NCBI GenBank assembly: GCA_002104945.1 | Contig: MCFH01000016.1 | Location: 496,001-560,000, forward strand | Reading direction: 5' to 3' | Source of the DNA: Piromyces finnis | Lineage: Eukaryota; Neocallimastigomycota; Neocallimastigomycetes; Neocallimastigales; Neocallimastigaceae | DNA: 64,000 bases | Part shown: positions 35,001 through 46,000 of the stretch, one piece after another | Layout: each line of letters opens with the position of its first letter | Position numbering within the stretch: position 1 is the stretch's first letter | The notes under the pieces: model-generated | Told to the model about the DNA's origin: nothing | Database searches by the model: none | Seen by the model: only the letters and a program-made list of their open reading frames with translations | Made by a program: the position numbers and the translations under genes

Positions 35001-36565
35001 CCTTGTATAATGAAATGGAATTTGGTATCCAGAAATGTTCAACGATGGTGATTCGTCCTGAATCAATAGAAAATCAGAACAAGAGAGATCCAACATTTTA
35101 CTTAGCAGGACAACCCATTCCAACTACTGACTGCTACACTTATCTTGGTGTTCCATTTGATAAGAATCTGTCCCTTAAACCAGTAATTAAAGCTCTTAAT
35201 AACAAGGTTTTGAAAGGGCTTTTCTCAGTCAGTAAATTCTTAAGAAATCCTAATATTCCTATTCCTTTCAAAAAACTAGTACTTAACTCTCAAGTGATTA
35301 GCAGAGTTTCATACTTTGCACCATTACTTGGATCCAACAAAGCTAGGTCTAGGATTGCTCAGAAGCATGTTAACAAAGGAATACGATGGGTTGCCGGAGT
35401 TCATAAAGCTGTATCGTTTATATCTTTATACTCTATTTCAAAAGATTTGAATATTCCTCCATTGTCAGCCAAATGTGCGTTAGCTCAGGTTAGATGTTTT
35501 AACAAATGGAAAAACTCAAATTGTATTATCTCACACCTTGTCAATTACATTCCTAAATTTAGAAAATACACGTGGTGCAAATCAAGTAGGACACTTGATA
35601 AAAAACTAAAGAAACATGGAGATGTTAAAGCAGTTAAAAACTTTTATTGGAAAGATCTCAAAGGGAATTCAATCAAAGCGCAATATTATGATGATAATAA
35701 ATTTATTGAAACTAAAGATTTTATTAAATTATGTTATGAATACCCAGAGTTTGCCTATGGCTTCTACTGGCTATTGAAAGCAAGAAGCGGATACAAGTTG
35801 GATGCTAGAGTTGCCAAAGCTGCTAAATTTGTTGATCCAATTTGTCCTAACTACTGTCCATGTTGCAAGTGTGGTGTTCAAAGTATTAAACATTGGTTAT
35901 TAGATTGTCCAACATTTAGAGATATCCGTATTAAACATTATGATTCCATAGTCCAGCTATTAAATTTTTTCAGTCAACGTAATTCCAATAGTCCTATCAA
36001 TAATAATGAAATTGATAATGTCAGTAGAGATAGCAATAACAGTAATAGTAATAGTAACAATAATAATAATAACAATAGTAATAATAACAATAGTAGTAAT
36101 AGTAATAATAGAAATAGTAATAATAACAATAGTAGTAATAGAAATAATAATATTAATAATGATAGCAATAGTGAAGATAATAATTCTAATTTAGATAGTA
36201 ATTTAGTTAATGATAGTAATAGTTCTAATAATCCGGTGAATATTAATGTGTATGATTATTCTAGTGTGTGCAGTAAAATATTTAAATTCCTTCTTGGGGG
36301 AAGAAGTTTTAACAATATTAATTACAATTCAAGGGAATGGAAAGAACTTTGTAAGCGTCAGATTCAATCTGGTACTAATGAAGGAGCACCATTCTTGACG
36401 GTAACCGCGGAACTTCTAACCAAAATCATGCCTTTTGCTATTGGCCAGCAATGGTCAATGTTCAAAAGGTTTGAAGCAACATCCAAGAGCGTCAATGCTG
36501 AAGAAACAGTAAGACAGGCCAGGAGGGCCAGCGCAACCAATGGAGATCATAATTTTGTCCCATGA
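32015..36565 (+). CDS. LINE B5 polyprotein: N-terminal domain, AP-endonuclease, reverse transcriptase, CCHC
   Basis: 1516 aa from the ATG in ATTATCATGTCAGTC. Residues 1-110 form a small globular region (FFIRGIRSWSVNMLWEKLEV) without a separate ORF1. Residues about 120-235 are Gln-, then Ser/Asn-rich. The endonuclease (about 240-460) shows SWNTNGWN, CFQETGNG, GDFNM, DIDHALIN and SDHKPLLING, the expected APE-type catalytic set. The reverse transcriptase (about 700-1080) has GPDGIPIEFYKAL, LDLRKAYDSVP, GVRQGCPLSP and FADD at about 971-974, with an Asn/Ser/Thr-rich insert (SSNDSNNATDNNSSGNTTSD) between blocks. Near residue 1283 there is a C-x2-C-x8-H-x4-C knuckle. An Asn/Ser microsatellite-coded linker and a conserved C-terminal segment ending HNFVP follow. 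All catalytic residues I can check are present, so it is probably active. Confidence 0.95.
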   Translation: MSVLYIKDKNYIRRGTRSYGIPLDDIRSFFIRGIRSWSVNMLWEKLEVILEDKFNSVISVKYFQTFNDHFFLVKVHGSSKDCIKILHMLKKKLSVTSISFSARSRRNHKYTFSTLKRKILVSNKYQHSIQQSFQQSVQQSVQQSHQQSDLQQDLQQDLQQVSHHENIPDLQQTQFQSQHSTINSNSSINSDNSSIVDSSSVSQPSSNSSTYSSDASSINNDDFNNNNNSNDSSSYNKPDNFSFCLSWNTNGWNHEKRDSISYFTAIFKPLFLCFQETGNGSRLNTDYPCRVTLRNYRHFFKKADESVPGMRGLYLGFHNSCQASLENFSGKYIISIYTFSLWNRFKCSIGNVYMPHSHHNIYVDHAKLEVRLWLQTHSSHPSILVGDFNMSKVKLSNWLSTNGLGDWEILPLRGSTISWTRGDQSSDIDHALINSKMKDLIHSGSFINNFYPVSDHKPLLINGKIIPMDDFSNDFNVPKKILKWNRLKCIEEKESILSHNKFQILSAKSSDPNVSTDELSKEFTSTAFSIADELSITSANNVIKSSFHISQQIFNLQKIKMKLYKRFKKERIYDIDEFIKRIKIYRKLIDYIHKRCNEFRKQEYLHWIKTGCEYMKSHNPKKAWKWIKKTAKIGKDSFFIAQPIKNKNGELVVATEEQLDVWHDHFEKLASDPSGVSLDLEHWYEEPTNKRFSLPMLDEWDINQDISIDEVKSAILTTPNYKASGPDGIPIEFYKALVPSSNDSNNATDNNSSGNTTSDNDAHGLNFILKLFNRIWDGDFPNSWNESSIVSIPKKGDLTDCDNYRGISLINNGIKLISKIVTTRISEYGLKNNFIRPEQFGFRKKEESISLFISIQEICRRRQLDNKETYLAFLDLRKAYDSVPIGNILHKLDCLGIRGKSLQFIKNLYLTSKANVKLDGQFSKSFDVKKGVRQGCPLSPILFNLFINDIFKECEDLGVSLGDTRCCGGLFADDIVICAPTRGCLKKMLRRVNEWALYNEMEFGIQKCSTMVIRPESIENQNKRDPTFYLAGQPIPTTDCYTYLGVPFDKNLSLKPVIKALNNKVLKGLFSVSKFLRNPNIPIPFKKLVLNSQVISRVSYFAPLLGSNKARSRIAQKHVNKGIRWVAGVHKAVSFISLYSISKDLNIPPLSAKCALAQVRCFNKWKNSNCIISHLVNYIPKFRKYTWCKSSRTLDKKLKKHGDVKAVKNFYWKDLKGNSIKAQYYDDNKFIETKDFIKLCYEYPEFAYGFYWLLKARSGYKLDARVAKAAKFVDPICPNYCPCCKCGVQSIKHWLLDCPTFRDIRIKHYDSIVQLLNFFSQRNSNSPINNNEIDNVSRDSNNSNSNSNNNNNNNSNNNNSSNSNNRNSNNNNSSNRNNNINNDSNSEDNNSNLDSNLVNDSNSSNNPVNINVYDYSSVCSKIFKFLLGGRSFNNINYNSREWKELCKRQIQSGTNEGAPFLTVTAELLTKIMPFAIGQQWSMFKRFEATSKSVNAEETVRQARRASATNGDHNFVP

Positions 36566-36801
36566 TAAAATTTTGATCTTTGGCTCGGTGTCCCATTGGA
36601 AGTCAAATACAATTATTATACTTTAGTATGATAGTGGCTTTCTTACTTTAATTAAAATTACTAGAATACATTATACCCAGTTTTTATTCATTTGTGTTTA
36701 TTTAAACATATTTTTTTTATTTTTATTTTTATTTTTAATTTTTTATTACATGTATTATAATTTTAATTAAATTAATAATAAAGTTTAAAATATTTGATGC
36801 C

Positions 36802-36835
<34 letters not shown>

Positions 36836-36838
<3 letters not shown>

Positions 36839-36850
36839 TTTAGAATATTA
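36836..36850. repeat. Target-site duplication, right copy (LINE B5)
   Basis: ACTTTTAGAATATTA, identical to 31108-31122, directly after the poly-A tail. Confidence 0.95.
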
Positions 36851-37827
36851 ATATAAAAATTTTTTATTCATTCATTTTTAAGTTTATAATTATTAATTTC
36901 TTTCTGAATTTATGTATTAAAAATTTTATAAAATAAAGATTGAAAATGTTTACTTCTTTAAAGAATTCAGTACTTTTGAATAATCTATTTTTAATAAATG
37001 TATATGTAACTTTTATCAAAAGAAAAGTAATTTAGGTTATTAAAATAGTGATTTTATTTAAAATATTGATACTAATTTTGTCTCCAAATAAAAATCAATT
37101 TCAATTTATATGATGATAACACTATTTTTAATATATTTACTATTATTAAAAATAAAAATAAAAAAAATTAAAGTATTAACAACAATACTATAAAGAAAAG
37201 TATTTATTATTAATTGGAATTTTTTCATAATATTTTATTTTATAAAGTAGCATTTTTAATTAATCCTTAAAAATAATGAACTAAATTTCACAGAATTAAC
37301 TACGAAAAAAAAAGATGAATAAAAATATTAGTGTATTTTAATTTAAATTATTAAATACATATTTGTCTATCAATTAAATTTCAATTTAATATAAATAATT
37401 AAATTTTTTGTTTTTTGTTATTTTTTTTTTTAGTTTGTTTATTTTAAACTAATAATTTATTACTAACAAATTAAAGTTTATGAAATTGACCATGAAAAAT
37501 TTTTTAACCTACGAATAAAAATATTAAAGTCATAAATACAGTATATATTCATTTAATATTATTATTTGATATTTACGTTTTACAATTTTATATTTTATTA
37601 TTTATATCTCATTTTCTTTATTTATGTATATAAAATTTTTTATGAACCTTAAATATATAGTGTTATTTTCTTTACTATATAAAAATATTATCTTAACATT
37701 TAAATTATATTTAAATATATAAAATTTTTAAATTGTTTTATGAAAGATATTTAATTTATCATATTATAATTAAATTTTATAAATTTTATTATTTATGTAT
37801 AAATATATAATAATAAAGTTAATAGAT
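36851..37827. other. AT-rich spacer
   Basis: No gene seen; 3' flank of EMC2. Confidence 0.6.
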
Positions 37828-38673
37828 TTATTGTTCTAAAAATTCTTTAACAACTTCTTTACATGGTGATGATTTATATAACTTTTCTAATTCTTCTTTA
37901 GCCAAATTAATTAAAGATTGAATTGTTTCATTACTAGTTAATTTATCTTCTGGTTTAGATTTCAATAAATATTGATTTGAATATAAAATACCGTATAATG
38001 CTCTAACATTATCCTTACATAAATCTAGAGCTTTACAATAATATTTACTAGCCATTTGATATTTTCCAAGACATAACATAATATCGGCATAACGAAGGTA
38101 GTATAAATGATTTCTTGGATCAATAAGAATAACTTCTTCAATACAATAAGCAGCTTGTTGGCATTGGTTATCTAGAAGGTAAAGATCTGCAAGTTGTAAC
38201 CAAGCATCTTCATCTCCAGAAACAAAGATTTCTAAATATTTATTTAATAACTTGATAGCTTCATCGCGGTTTCCATTAGCAATATTAACAGCAATTAAAC
38301 GCTTGTGAACTGCTTCATTTAATTCATCCTTCTTGAGAGTTTCGTTATATATATCAATAGCTTTTTCATAGTTACCTTTGGTTTCTTCAATCATACCATT
38401 AAGTTTTTGAAGACGAGATGAATATCCATTATCAATTTTTTTAGTAATGATGGATAAATATTTTTCAGCTTTTAGAACATCATTAATGTCCAAATATGCA
38501 ATAATCAATTGTTCTAAAATTTCATATTTTTCTACTGAATCAAGAGATGAAAATTTATTATCAATTAATGGTTTAGCTAATTCAATGACATCCATTGGGT
38601 TTGGAATAACATTTTTTTCTCTATATTGAGCTAATACATCAATTGCTTGAATTTTACTAATATATTTAACCAT
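37828..38673 (-). CDS. EMC2: ER membrane protein complex subunit 2
   Basis: Intronless, 281 aa, starting MVKYISKIQAIDVLAQYREK. Tetratricopeptide repeats run through the middle: KLNGMIEETKGNYEKAIDIY, LIAVNIANGNRDEAIKLLNK, AWLQLADLYLLDNQCQQAAY, then CIEEVILIDPRNHLYYLRYA and the typical YADIMLCLGKYQMASKYYCK. The combination of RLIAVNIANGN, AWLQLADLYL and EEVILIDPRNHLYYLRYAD is characteristic of EMC2 (TTC35). EMC2 is a cytosolic TPR scaffold of the EMC, which inserts tail-anchored and polytopic proteins into the ER membrane. No signal or membrane segment is seen, as expected. Confidence 0.92.
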   Translation of the reverse strand: MVKYISKIQAIDVLAQYREKNVIPNPMDVIELAKPLIDNKFSSLDSVEKYEILEQLIIAYLDINDVLKAEKYLSIITKKIDNGYSSRLQKLNGMIEETKGNYEKAIDIYNETLKKDELNEAVHKRLIAVNIANGNRDEAIKLLNKYLEIFVSGDEDAWLQLADLYLLDNQCQQAAYCIEEVILIDPRNHLYYLRYADIMLCLGKYQMASKYYCKALDLCKDNVRALYGILYSNQYLLKSKPEDKLTSNETIQSLINLAKEELEKLYKSSPCKEVVKEFLEQ

Positions 38674-39159
38674 TTTTATTTTTATTATTATTTTGCTTGT
38701 TTGTTTGTTTTTACTGTTTTTGTTTATAGTATAATTAATATAGAATGGTTTTTTTATGATAGAATTATTATTTTATATTGTATCAATTAATTATTTATAT
38801 TATTGAGGTTGTTAAATTATTATAAAATTATATCAATATAATAATGTTAATTGATTTATTGTTTATTGTAAACACCATTATAATCATTATAATGAATATT
38901 ATATTATAATGCAATAAATATTAATTATAAAATAGCATTTTGAAATACATAATTATTTACAGCAAAAGATATAAATGTGTTATCAGTTATATTCAATATT
39001 TATGATTTTGTTGTTAATATTGGAATCGATAAAATATATATATATAATTTATTATGTTAATATCATTTAATAAAAAAATATAAATTTAAAATATAATATA
39101 TAAATTAGTAAAATTATTAATGTTGATACCAATTTAAAATAGAAAAAATAAACATGTAC

Positions 39160-39194
<35 letters not shown>

Positions 39195-39451
39195 CTCATA
39201 TCAATGTTATTGATTAAATTCTTAGATTGAATATCACAAATCATTTTAAAATATTAACTCTAATTATTTATGAGGATTCTATTGTATTTTAATAAATATA
39301 GGTATATAGTAATTCAATCTTTTTAAGCTTTTTTTTTTTATTTTATTTTATTTTGTTTGTTTGTTTGTTTGTTTGTTATTGTTATAATTAAAAATAAATA
39401 TTAAAATCAAATCATCAATATAAGATGTATCATCACTTTAAAAATTATTAC

Positions 39452-39489
<38 letters not shown>

Positions 39490-41081
39490 ATTCATTATTT
39501 ACTAATTTATGTAAGCTAAATAAACAAACCAATATATATTATATATATTATTGTTATATATAAAATATTCAATGAATTATTATCAAAATATAAATTGATT
39601 TATTATTATTGTTATATTCAATAATTTAATAATTATATATTTTATCTTAATTACTATTATAGTAAATACATGTTTAATTTTCTCAATAGTTTAAATAAAA
39701 TAAGATATTTGATATATTTAATAATGAAACTTACATTTACCTGATATTTTAAAATAAAAAAAAAAATACTATTATTATTATTATTATTCAATATCTTTAA
39801 TACTGATTTATCTTAGTGTTAATATTTGATTTATTTAATTTATGTTGTTAATAATTATTTTATAATAAATCACTTTTTGTGATTATTGTTGTTATTATTT
39901 CTTTATCCTATTTTAATTTCTGATGTATAATTTATTTTATTTTTGATGTATCCACTTTACATCTATTTAAATTTGTAAAGGATAATCTTTGATTTAATTA
40001 TACTTATTAAATTTTTTATATATTTCTTCTAAAAAAAAATTTTTTTTAAATATTTAATATTTTTTTTTTTTTCTTTTAAATTCTTTATATTGCTGTTATA
40101 TAGTAAAAATTTATAAAAATAGCTTATTAAATTTTGTTTATACTTTTTAAATATTTTATGGATTAGAATAAATTTTGTTTATCCTTTAAGAAATTTTATA
40201 AAGATTAGAATAACATAAAATTTTTATTATTATAATTAAGATTTATGGTAGTTTTTTAAAATGGAAACAACTATAACTTTTAAGTACAGTAGCTTTTTTT
40301 TTTATATCAATTATTTGTATATTATACTTTTAATATACATAATTTCTTTTCTATTGAAAGTTTATTTCTTCTTTAATACAATATTTTTATTATAAAAGAA
40401 AAAAAACACTCCGTTTTTAAAGTTAAAAAGTTCGAAATAAAATTTATATATAATATACTTAATGATATTGTAGTTAATCTATGAATAATTTTTATTTCAA
40501 TTGCAATTAAAAAGAAAATAAAACTAATAGTTTTAATTATTATTTTTTATAAAATAATAAAATAAAACAAACAAAAAAAACTTTCTTTTATTTTAGGAAA
40601 AGCTTTTCATTTTTATCAAAAGGTTAAAGTTTTTTATTTTTATATATATAAGGGTTAAGTGAATCAATTTATTGGTAACACAATTTTAATTCAAAAATGA
40701 ATTAAAAATCTTGTATAAAAAATTAAAGTTATTAATTTTAATACTATTAAAATTAAATTGATGTAAATTAATACAAATAATTAGGTTAAATCCAATCACA
40801 TTATGCCACTCTTTTAATTAAAAATTATTGTTATATTAGGTAAACTTAGAATTAATTTTTTAATTTTTCAACTTTTCTTAATAGTAAAATAATTAAGGTA
40901 AATTAATAAAACACATAATTATAAGATATATGGAACAAAATTTTAATAAGTAGTAATTAGAAAAAAAAGAAATAACAGCAATTTGTTTTTTATATTGGCT
41001 AATAAATAACTATATCTTAAATATATTAATATACTTTCAATATATATAAATTAATATAAATATTTATTTTTGTATAAAAAG
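38674..41081. other. AT-rich intergenic region, 2.4 kb
   Basis: No gene seen. Simple repeats: TTTA units near 39161-39193, GTTT units near 39355-39378, and ATT arrays near 39458-39488 and 39771-39788. It holds the promoters of the divergent EMC2 and cyclophilin genes. Confidence 0.65.
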
Positions 41082-41947
41082 ATGAATTTCAAATCAATTA
41101 TCTTTTTAGCTATTGTAGCTTTAGCTGCTTTAGCTTCAGCCTCTTCTAGCCCAAAGATCACTAACAAGGTTTACTTTGATATGAAACAAGGTGAAAAGGA
41201 TCTTGGTAGAATTGTTTTAGGTTTATACGGTGATGTCGTTCCAAAGACCGTTGAAAATTTCCGTGCTTTAGCTACTGGAGAAGTAAATATAAATAAATTA
41301 ACTAAATAAAATAATAAAAAAAAAGAAAATAGATTTTAATCAACATATTATATCTTATGGTAAATAGAAAGGTTTTGGTTACAAGGGTTCTAAATTCCAC
41401 CGTGTTATTAAGGATTTCATGATTCAAGGTGGTGATTTCACTCGTGGTGATGGTACTGGTGGTAAGTCTATTTATGGTGAAAGATTTGCTGATGAAAACT
41501 TCAAGCTTAGACACACTGGTCCAGGTATTCTCTCTATGGCTAATGCTGGTCGTGATACTAATGGTAGTCAAGTAAGTATAAAATGATTGAAAATAATAAT
41601 TCAAGAATGTAAAAATGATAAATTTATTAAGAAAATGTAATTATAAATTAAATTATAAAATTAGTTCTTCATTACTACTGTTACCACTTCTTGGTTAGAT
41701 GGTCGTCATGTTGGTAAGTTATTATAATAAGAGAGAATAATTATATGTAAAATATAATATGAAAAATAATAAATAATAATATTGTGATTTTCAATATTTA
41801 GTTTTCGGTAAGGTTATTGAAGGTATGGATGTTGTTACTGCTATTGAAACTACCAGAACTCTTCCAGGTGACAGACCAGCTGTTCCAGTTATTGTTGCTG
41901 ACTGTGGTGAACTTCCAGTTGAAAACAATGCTAAGGCTGAATTATAA
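41082..41947 (+). CDS. Secretory-pathway cyclophilin (peptidyl-prolyl isomerase B type)
   Basis: Exons 41082..41282, 41368..41571, 41665..41713 and 41802..41947 encode 199 aa. I use the ATG at 41082; the in-frame triplet 12 bases upstream is [23 protein letters not shown] is a clear signal peptide. The cyclophilin core is complete: [73 protein letters not shown], the Trp in [15 protein letters not shown], and VIEGMDVV. The catalytic Arg (FHRV), Phe and Gln (FMIQGGDF) and Trp are all present. The end ENNAKAEL is not HDEL-like, so it may act in the ER without a classic retrieval signal, as animal PPIB does, or be secreted. Role: proline isomerisation during folding of secreted proteins. Confidence 0.93.
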
Positions 41948-42122
41948 GCAAGTTATAAAAAATTATTTAAAAAAGCAAAATAAAAACATAAAAATATGTA
42001 AATGTACAAATAATTGTATATAATAATAATAAAAAATATTACAAAAATACAAAAAAATATATATATATGTTATTTATTTATTTTTTTTTTTTTAATATTA
42101 GTTTATAATCATTTTATTATTT

Positions 42123-42155
<33 letters not shown>

Positions 42156-42395
42156 GAAAACAAATATATTATATAATTTAATTATAACTGAAAAAAGTAA
42201 TGTTTTTAAAGATAAAAAGTTTTTTAAACAATATATTAATTAGAAAGGTATTATTATGAGATTATTATTATAATTGTAATAATTTTTTTTTTTTTTTATT
42301 TTTATTTTTTGTTTTTTTTTTTATTATTGATAGCATAAATTCGATATGTACAATTATTACATATATTTATTAATTAGAATAAGGTAAACATATAT
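41948..42395. other. Spacer between convergent genes
   Basis: Short convergent 3' flanks of the cyclophilin gene and the WD40 gene, with ATT repeats near 42129-42154 and T runs. No gene seen. Confidence 0.6.
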
Positions 42396-45303
42396 TTAAA
42401 GTAATACTTTTTGAATAATACCTTCGCTAGTTCCAATTAATGCATATTCTAACTCTCTATCAAACGCGATACTTGTAATACCAAAATTAAACATTCGGAT
42501 TTGTCTTTCGAATTTACCTGTTGCTGTAGAATAGATTAATAAACTATTGTCAGAACATCCAAGTCCAAACATTAACCCATCTTCGGTAAACTTAATAGTA
42601 GTAGCCCATATAGGAGTTAATGAAATATTATGTATTAAAGCTCCTGTAACATAATTCTGAACTTTTACGGTCATATCACTAGAACTAGAAATCATAATGT
42701 CATTAGGAGCAACATCTATATCTAAAATATAATCAGTATGATAATCAATACAACGGTGATAAGTAGGATTTAAATTCTTAGTATTTACTAAAAATTTAAT
42801 ATCCCAAACATAAATTTTTTTATCTAATCCACCTGAAATAATATATTTTCCATCTAATGATACTTTTATAATTTTAACCCATCTTGTGTGTTTATTAATG
42901 GTAACAATATTATTTCCTGTACCAAATTCCCATACTCTGATAGAACAATCAACTCCACCGGAAATAATATAACGTGAATTAGGTGTTACATCACAGGTAA
43001 TGATAGAATCAGTATGCCCTGTAAGGGTTTTTTCACATTTTGCTGTTTTAGCATTCCATATTTTTATAGATTGATCAAAGGAACATGATATAATATTGGA
43101 ATCTTCTTTTATAAAATGAGCTGCGGTAATAATTGAACGATGTCCAGCATATTGCGACAAAAGTTTTCTTTTTTTCATATCGTAAATTTTTATTGTACCA
43201 TCATAACCAGCTGTTAACCAAAGATTTTTATCAAAACTAGATGGTTCTAAAGATTTAACACCACCAGGGTGAGCATCCATAAATATAGGTAAAATTTGAA
43301 TATCTAAACATGTACAAATATAATGGAAAAGTTGAAATTTATGATGTATTTTTTGGATTTTAAAAGATGATTGAACTCTTTTTTTTTCTACACCATTATT
43401 ATTATGATTATGGATAATTTCTTTTAAATATTCTGATAATTTTGTCATATCACGAAGGCCTACTAAACTTAATCTTTGCAATGGTATTTCTAAATGTAAA
43501 ATATCCCACAAATTTTTTAAAGTATTAGTGATGAAATCTTTAGCAATCTCATTTGCTTGAATGATATATTTTTGCAAAATAACTTTTTTTTCCAAAATTG
43601 AAGCAAATGATAGAATAACTAAAATATTAGTAATACACATTAATGTATAATCCATGGAATGATCAATTTCTATTAACATATAATCAACATCTTCTTCTAT
43701 AATTTTTTTTTTATTTTCTTCATTTATTACTTGCTTTGATGAATCAATTTTTGTCGACATATTTAACTGTAAACTCTTACTTAATTTCCTTACCGTTGCT
43801 TGTTCAAAATTATTAAATTTTGATAGTGAATTTGAGATACTCTTTCCTAATTTTTCTATTGAATTTTGTTCTCTATTATTTTTGATATTATTATTTATTG
43901 TAATATATCAAATTATCAGAAAATAAATAGTTATTATATAAAAATTGATGTAATCAAAATATTATTTATGTTATTTATAAAAGGTATACATACTCTACTT
44001 TTGCTTTTTCATTTTCATTATTTTTATTTGGATCATTATTTTTTTTTTCTTGCTCAGAAATATATTTTAAATTTTTCTTAGTTAATTCATTTTTAATTTC
44101 TTCAGTATCAGGTTCAAATTCATTAACGGTTTTTGGCATAACTTCAGCTTTAATTGAATTTGGAATATCTTTATTAGAATTTTCAAACGGATCTTCTATT
44201 AATTTTTCTTTTTCTGTTATAGGCTCGTTTACATCTTCTGTGGATTTTAAGAATGTCATACGACTACTTAACATATTTTTTTTTTTTAAGATTCTAACAT
44301 CTTTTGATCCTTTATTTGTAGATTTATGAGCAGGATTTTTTGATGGTGTATTTACTCTTTCACTTTTCATTGATGACATACTTGTTGATAGTGACTGAAT
44401 ACTGGAATTTCCCCTTTTTTGATTTACTAGTGGATTTTTAGTATCAATTTTGGATTTTACTTTACTTAATCTTAATTTTAATGACATCATTCCACTATTA
44501 CTATGTGAATTATTTTTTTCTTCTTTTATGGTAGATGCACCTCTAACCGTTATTCCTTTTGATTTAAAACTATTTAAATATTGTTCTACTCCAATATCAT
44601 TATTACCTTCCTTTTCACTTTCTATTTTTTGTATATTTTCTATATTATTTGCCCATATTTCATCTACATCTTTATTGCCAATATCATCTCTACTTTCTAT
44701 ATTTGACATATCTGATAATGCTATACCTGTACCAATAATAGGCATTTTTTCATCTATATTAATGTAAGCACGTTTAAGAGAACGACTACTAATACGTAAA
44801 AGAGTTATATAATTTTGCATCATTCTCTCACATTCTTGTAATTCACTTTCTTTTTTAATATCTATATTTCGAGGTACACGTTTCATTTGAAAATCTTCAT
44901 CATTTAAACTTGTATTTGCTTCTGTTAAAAATTCATTATTATCAGACACACTCCATCCATAAAACCAATCACAAAACTTAAAAAAAAATATAATTATTGT
45001 TATATAGTTATATAAGTGTATTAATTTTATATATATATTTTTTTAATAATAGTACAATATAAAAAAGTAATTTATATTATAAATGCTGTAATAATTATTT
45101 AAAAAATATCTATTCCTATTTACTTGATAATATGCTGAACGAAAATCAGCAGAATCTATTTTTTTAATATGGATATTTTGCATAGATACATTTAAAGAAA
45201 CAGATTTATGTGGATCAAAATTTTTAAAAAAATGCTTTAAAAAATCAACGTCCATCTGAGTAGACAAATGGTTTAATTCAAATAAAACTTTTATACATTC
45301 CAT
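42396..45303 (-). CDS. WD40-repeat protein with long N-terminal region, 879 aa
   Basis: Exons 45124..45303, 44976..43994 and 43872..42396 (minus strand) join in frame, phases 0 and 2. What look like two or three separate ORFs are one gene: the GTATGT donor after KAKVE and the TAG acceptor before EQNSIEKLGKSISNSLSKFN match in phase. The N-terminus (MECIKVLFELNHLSTQMDVD) is followed by an aromatic FCDWFYGWS and a Lys/Glu/Ser-rich region, then a helical segment. The C-terminal half carries about seven WD40 blades, such as TAGYDGTIKIYD, SCSFDQSIKIWN, ISGGVDCSIRVWEF, ISGGLDKKIYVWD and SSSDMTVKVQN. It is probably a scaffold beta-propeller. I cannot assign an orthologue. Confidence 0.82.
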
Positions 45304-45516
45304 TTTTTATTTTATGTTTTATTTTTTTGCTTTATTTATTATATAAAAACTAGTCAATTTTTTTTTGGTTATATATTTTGATTTAACATTTTATTTTTTT
45401 GTGTAATAATTTATTTTTAAAAATGAATAAATGCAAATGCTTAAATATATATATTTCATTTTAATTAGTGATAAATATTATTTAAAGTTTAAAAACAGAT
45501 GCATAAACCATTAATT

Positions 45517-45552
<36 letters not shown>

Positions 45553-45643
45553 CTAAATATTAATTTTAAACTTTAATATTTAACTAAAAAAAAAAAAAAA
45601 AAGGTTAACAAATATTTATATTTATATAAATAACAATGAATTA

Positions 45644-45681
<38 letters not shown>

Positions 45682-45837
45682 TAGGTGTTAACAGCATATG
45701 TTTATTATAAAAATTATAAAATCATTAGCAAACAAATATTATAAAACAAAATGTTATAAAAAAATTATTGTAAGAAATTTTATTTATATTTGCTTTATTT
45801 ATTTTTATTGATCATCCTTCTTATTATTGTTAATTTA

Positions 45838-45894
<57 letters not shown>

Positions 45895-46000
45895 TTTTTT
45901 TTATTTTTTTTTTTGATAATTACTTTTAAATAATCATTAAATTATTATTTTATTATTACCTTTTTTTTTTTTTTTTTTTTTTTAATTTTAAAATTTGTTT
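45304..46000. other. AT-rich spacer with simple repeats
   Basis: A run near 45522-45549, TA run at about 45647-45676, ATT array at about 45838-45893, T run near 45961-45983. No gene seen. Confidence 0.7.

Larger units (their letters stand above)
31123..36835 (+). mobile_element. Full-length LINE family B element (B5)
   Basis: A complete non-LTR retrotransposon of 5.7 kb with a perfect 14-15-bp target-site duplication. It has two 124-bp 5' monomers, a structured leader of about 640 bp, one intact 1516-codon ORF (32015-36565), a 3' UTR of about 240 bp with AATAAA at 36777-36782, and a poly-A of about 32 bases. Identical flanks, an open ORF and a long pure tail all point to a very recent insertion. 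It lies between RPL18 and EMC2 without breaking either. Clade cannot be fixed by eye: the AP-like endonuclease, RT and downstream C-x2-C-x8-H-x4-C knuckle fit the L1/Tad/I-type LINE groups. Confidence 0.95.

Noticed and set aside
35974-36194. Leu-rich minus-strand and Ile-rich plus-strand frames
   Set aside because: Alternative frames of the Asn/Ser tract in the LINE B5 ORF.
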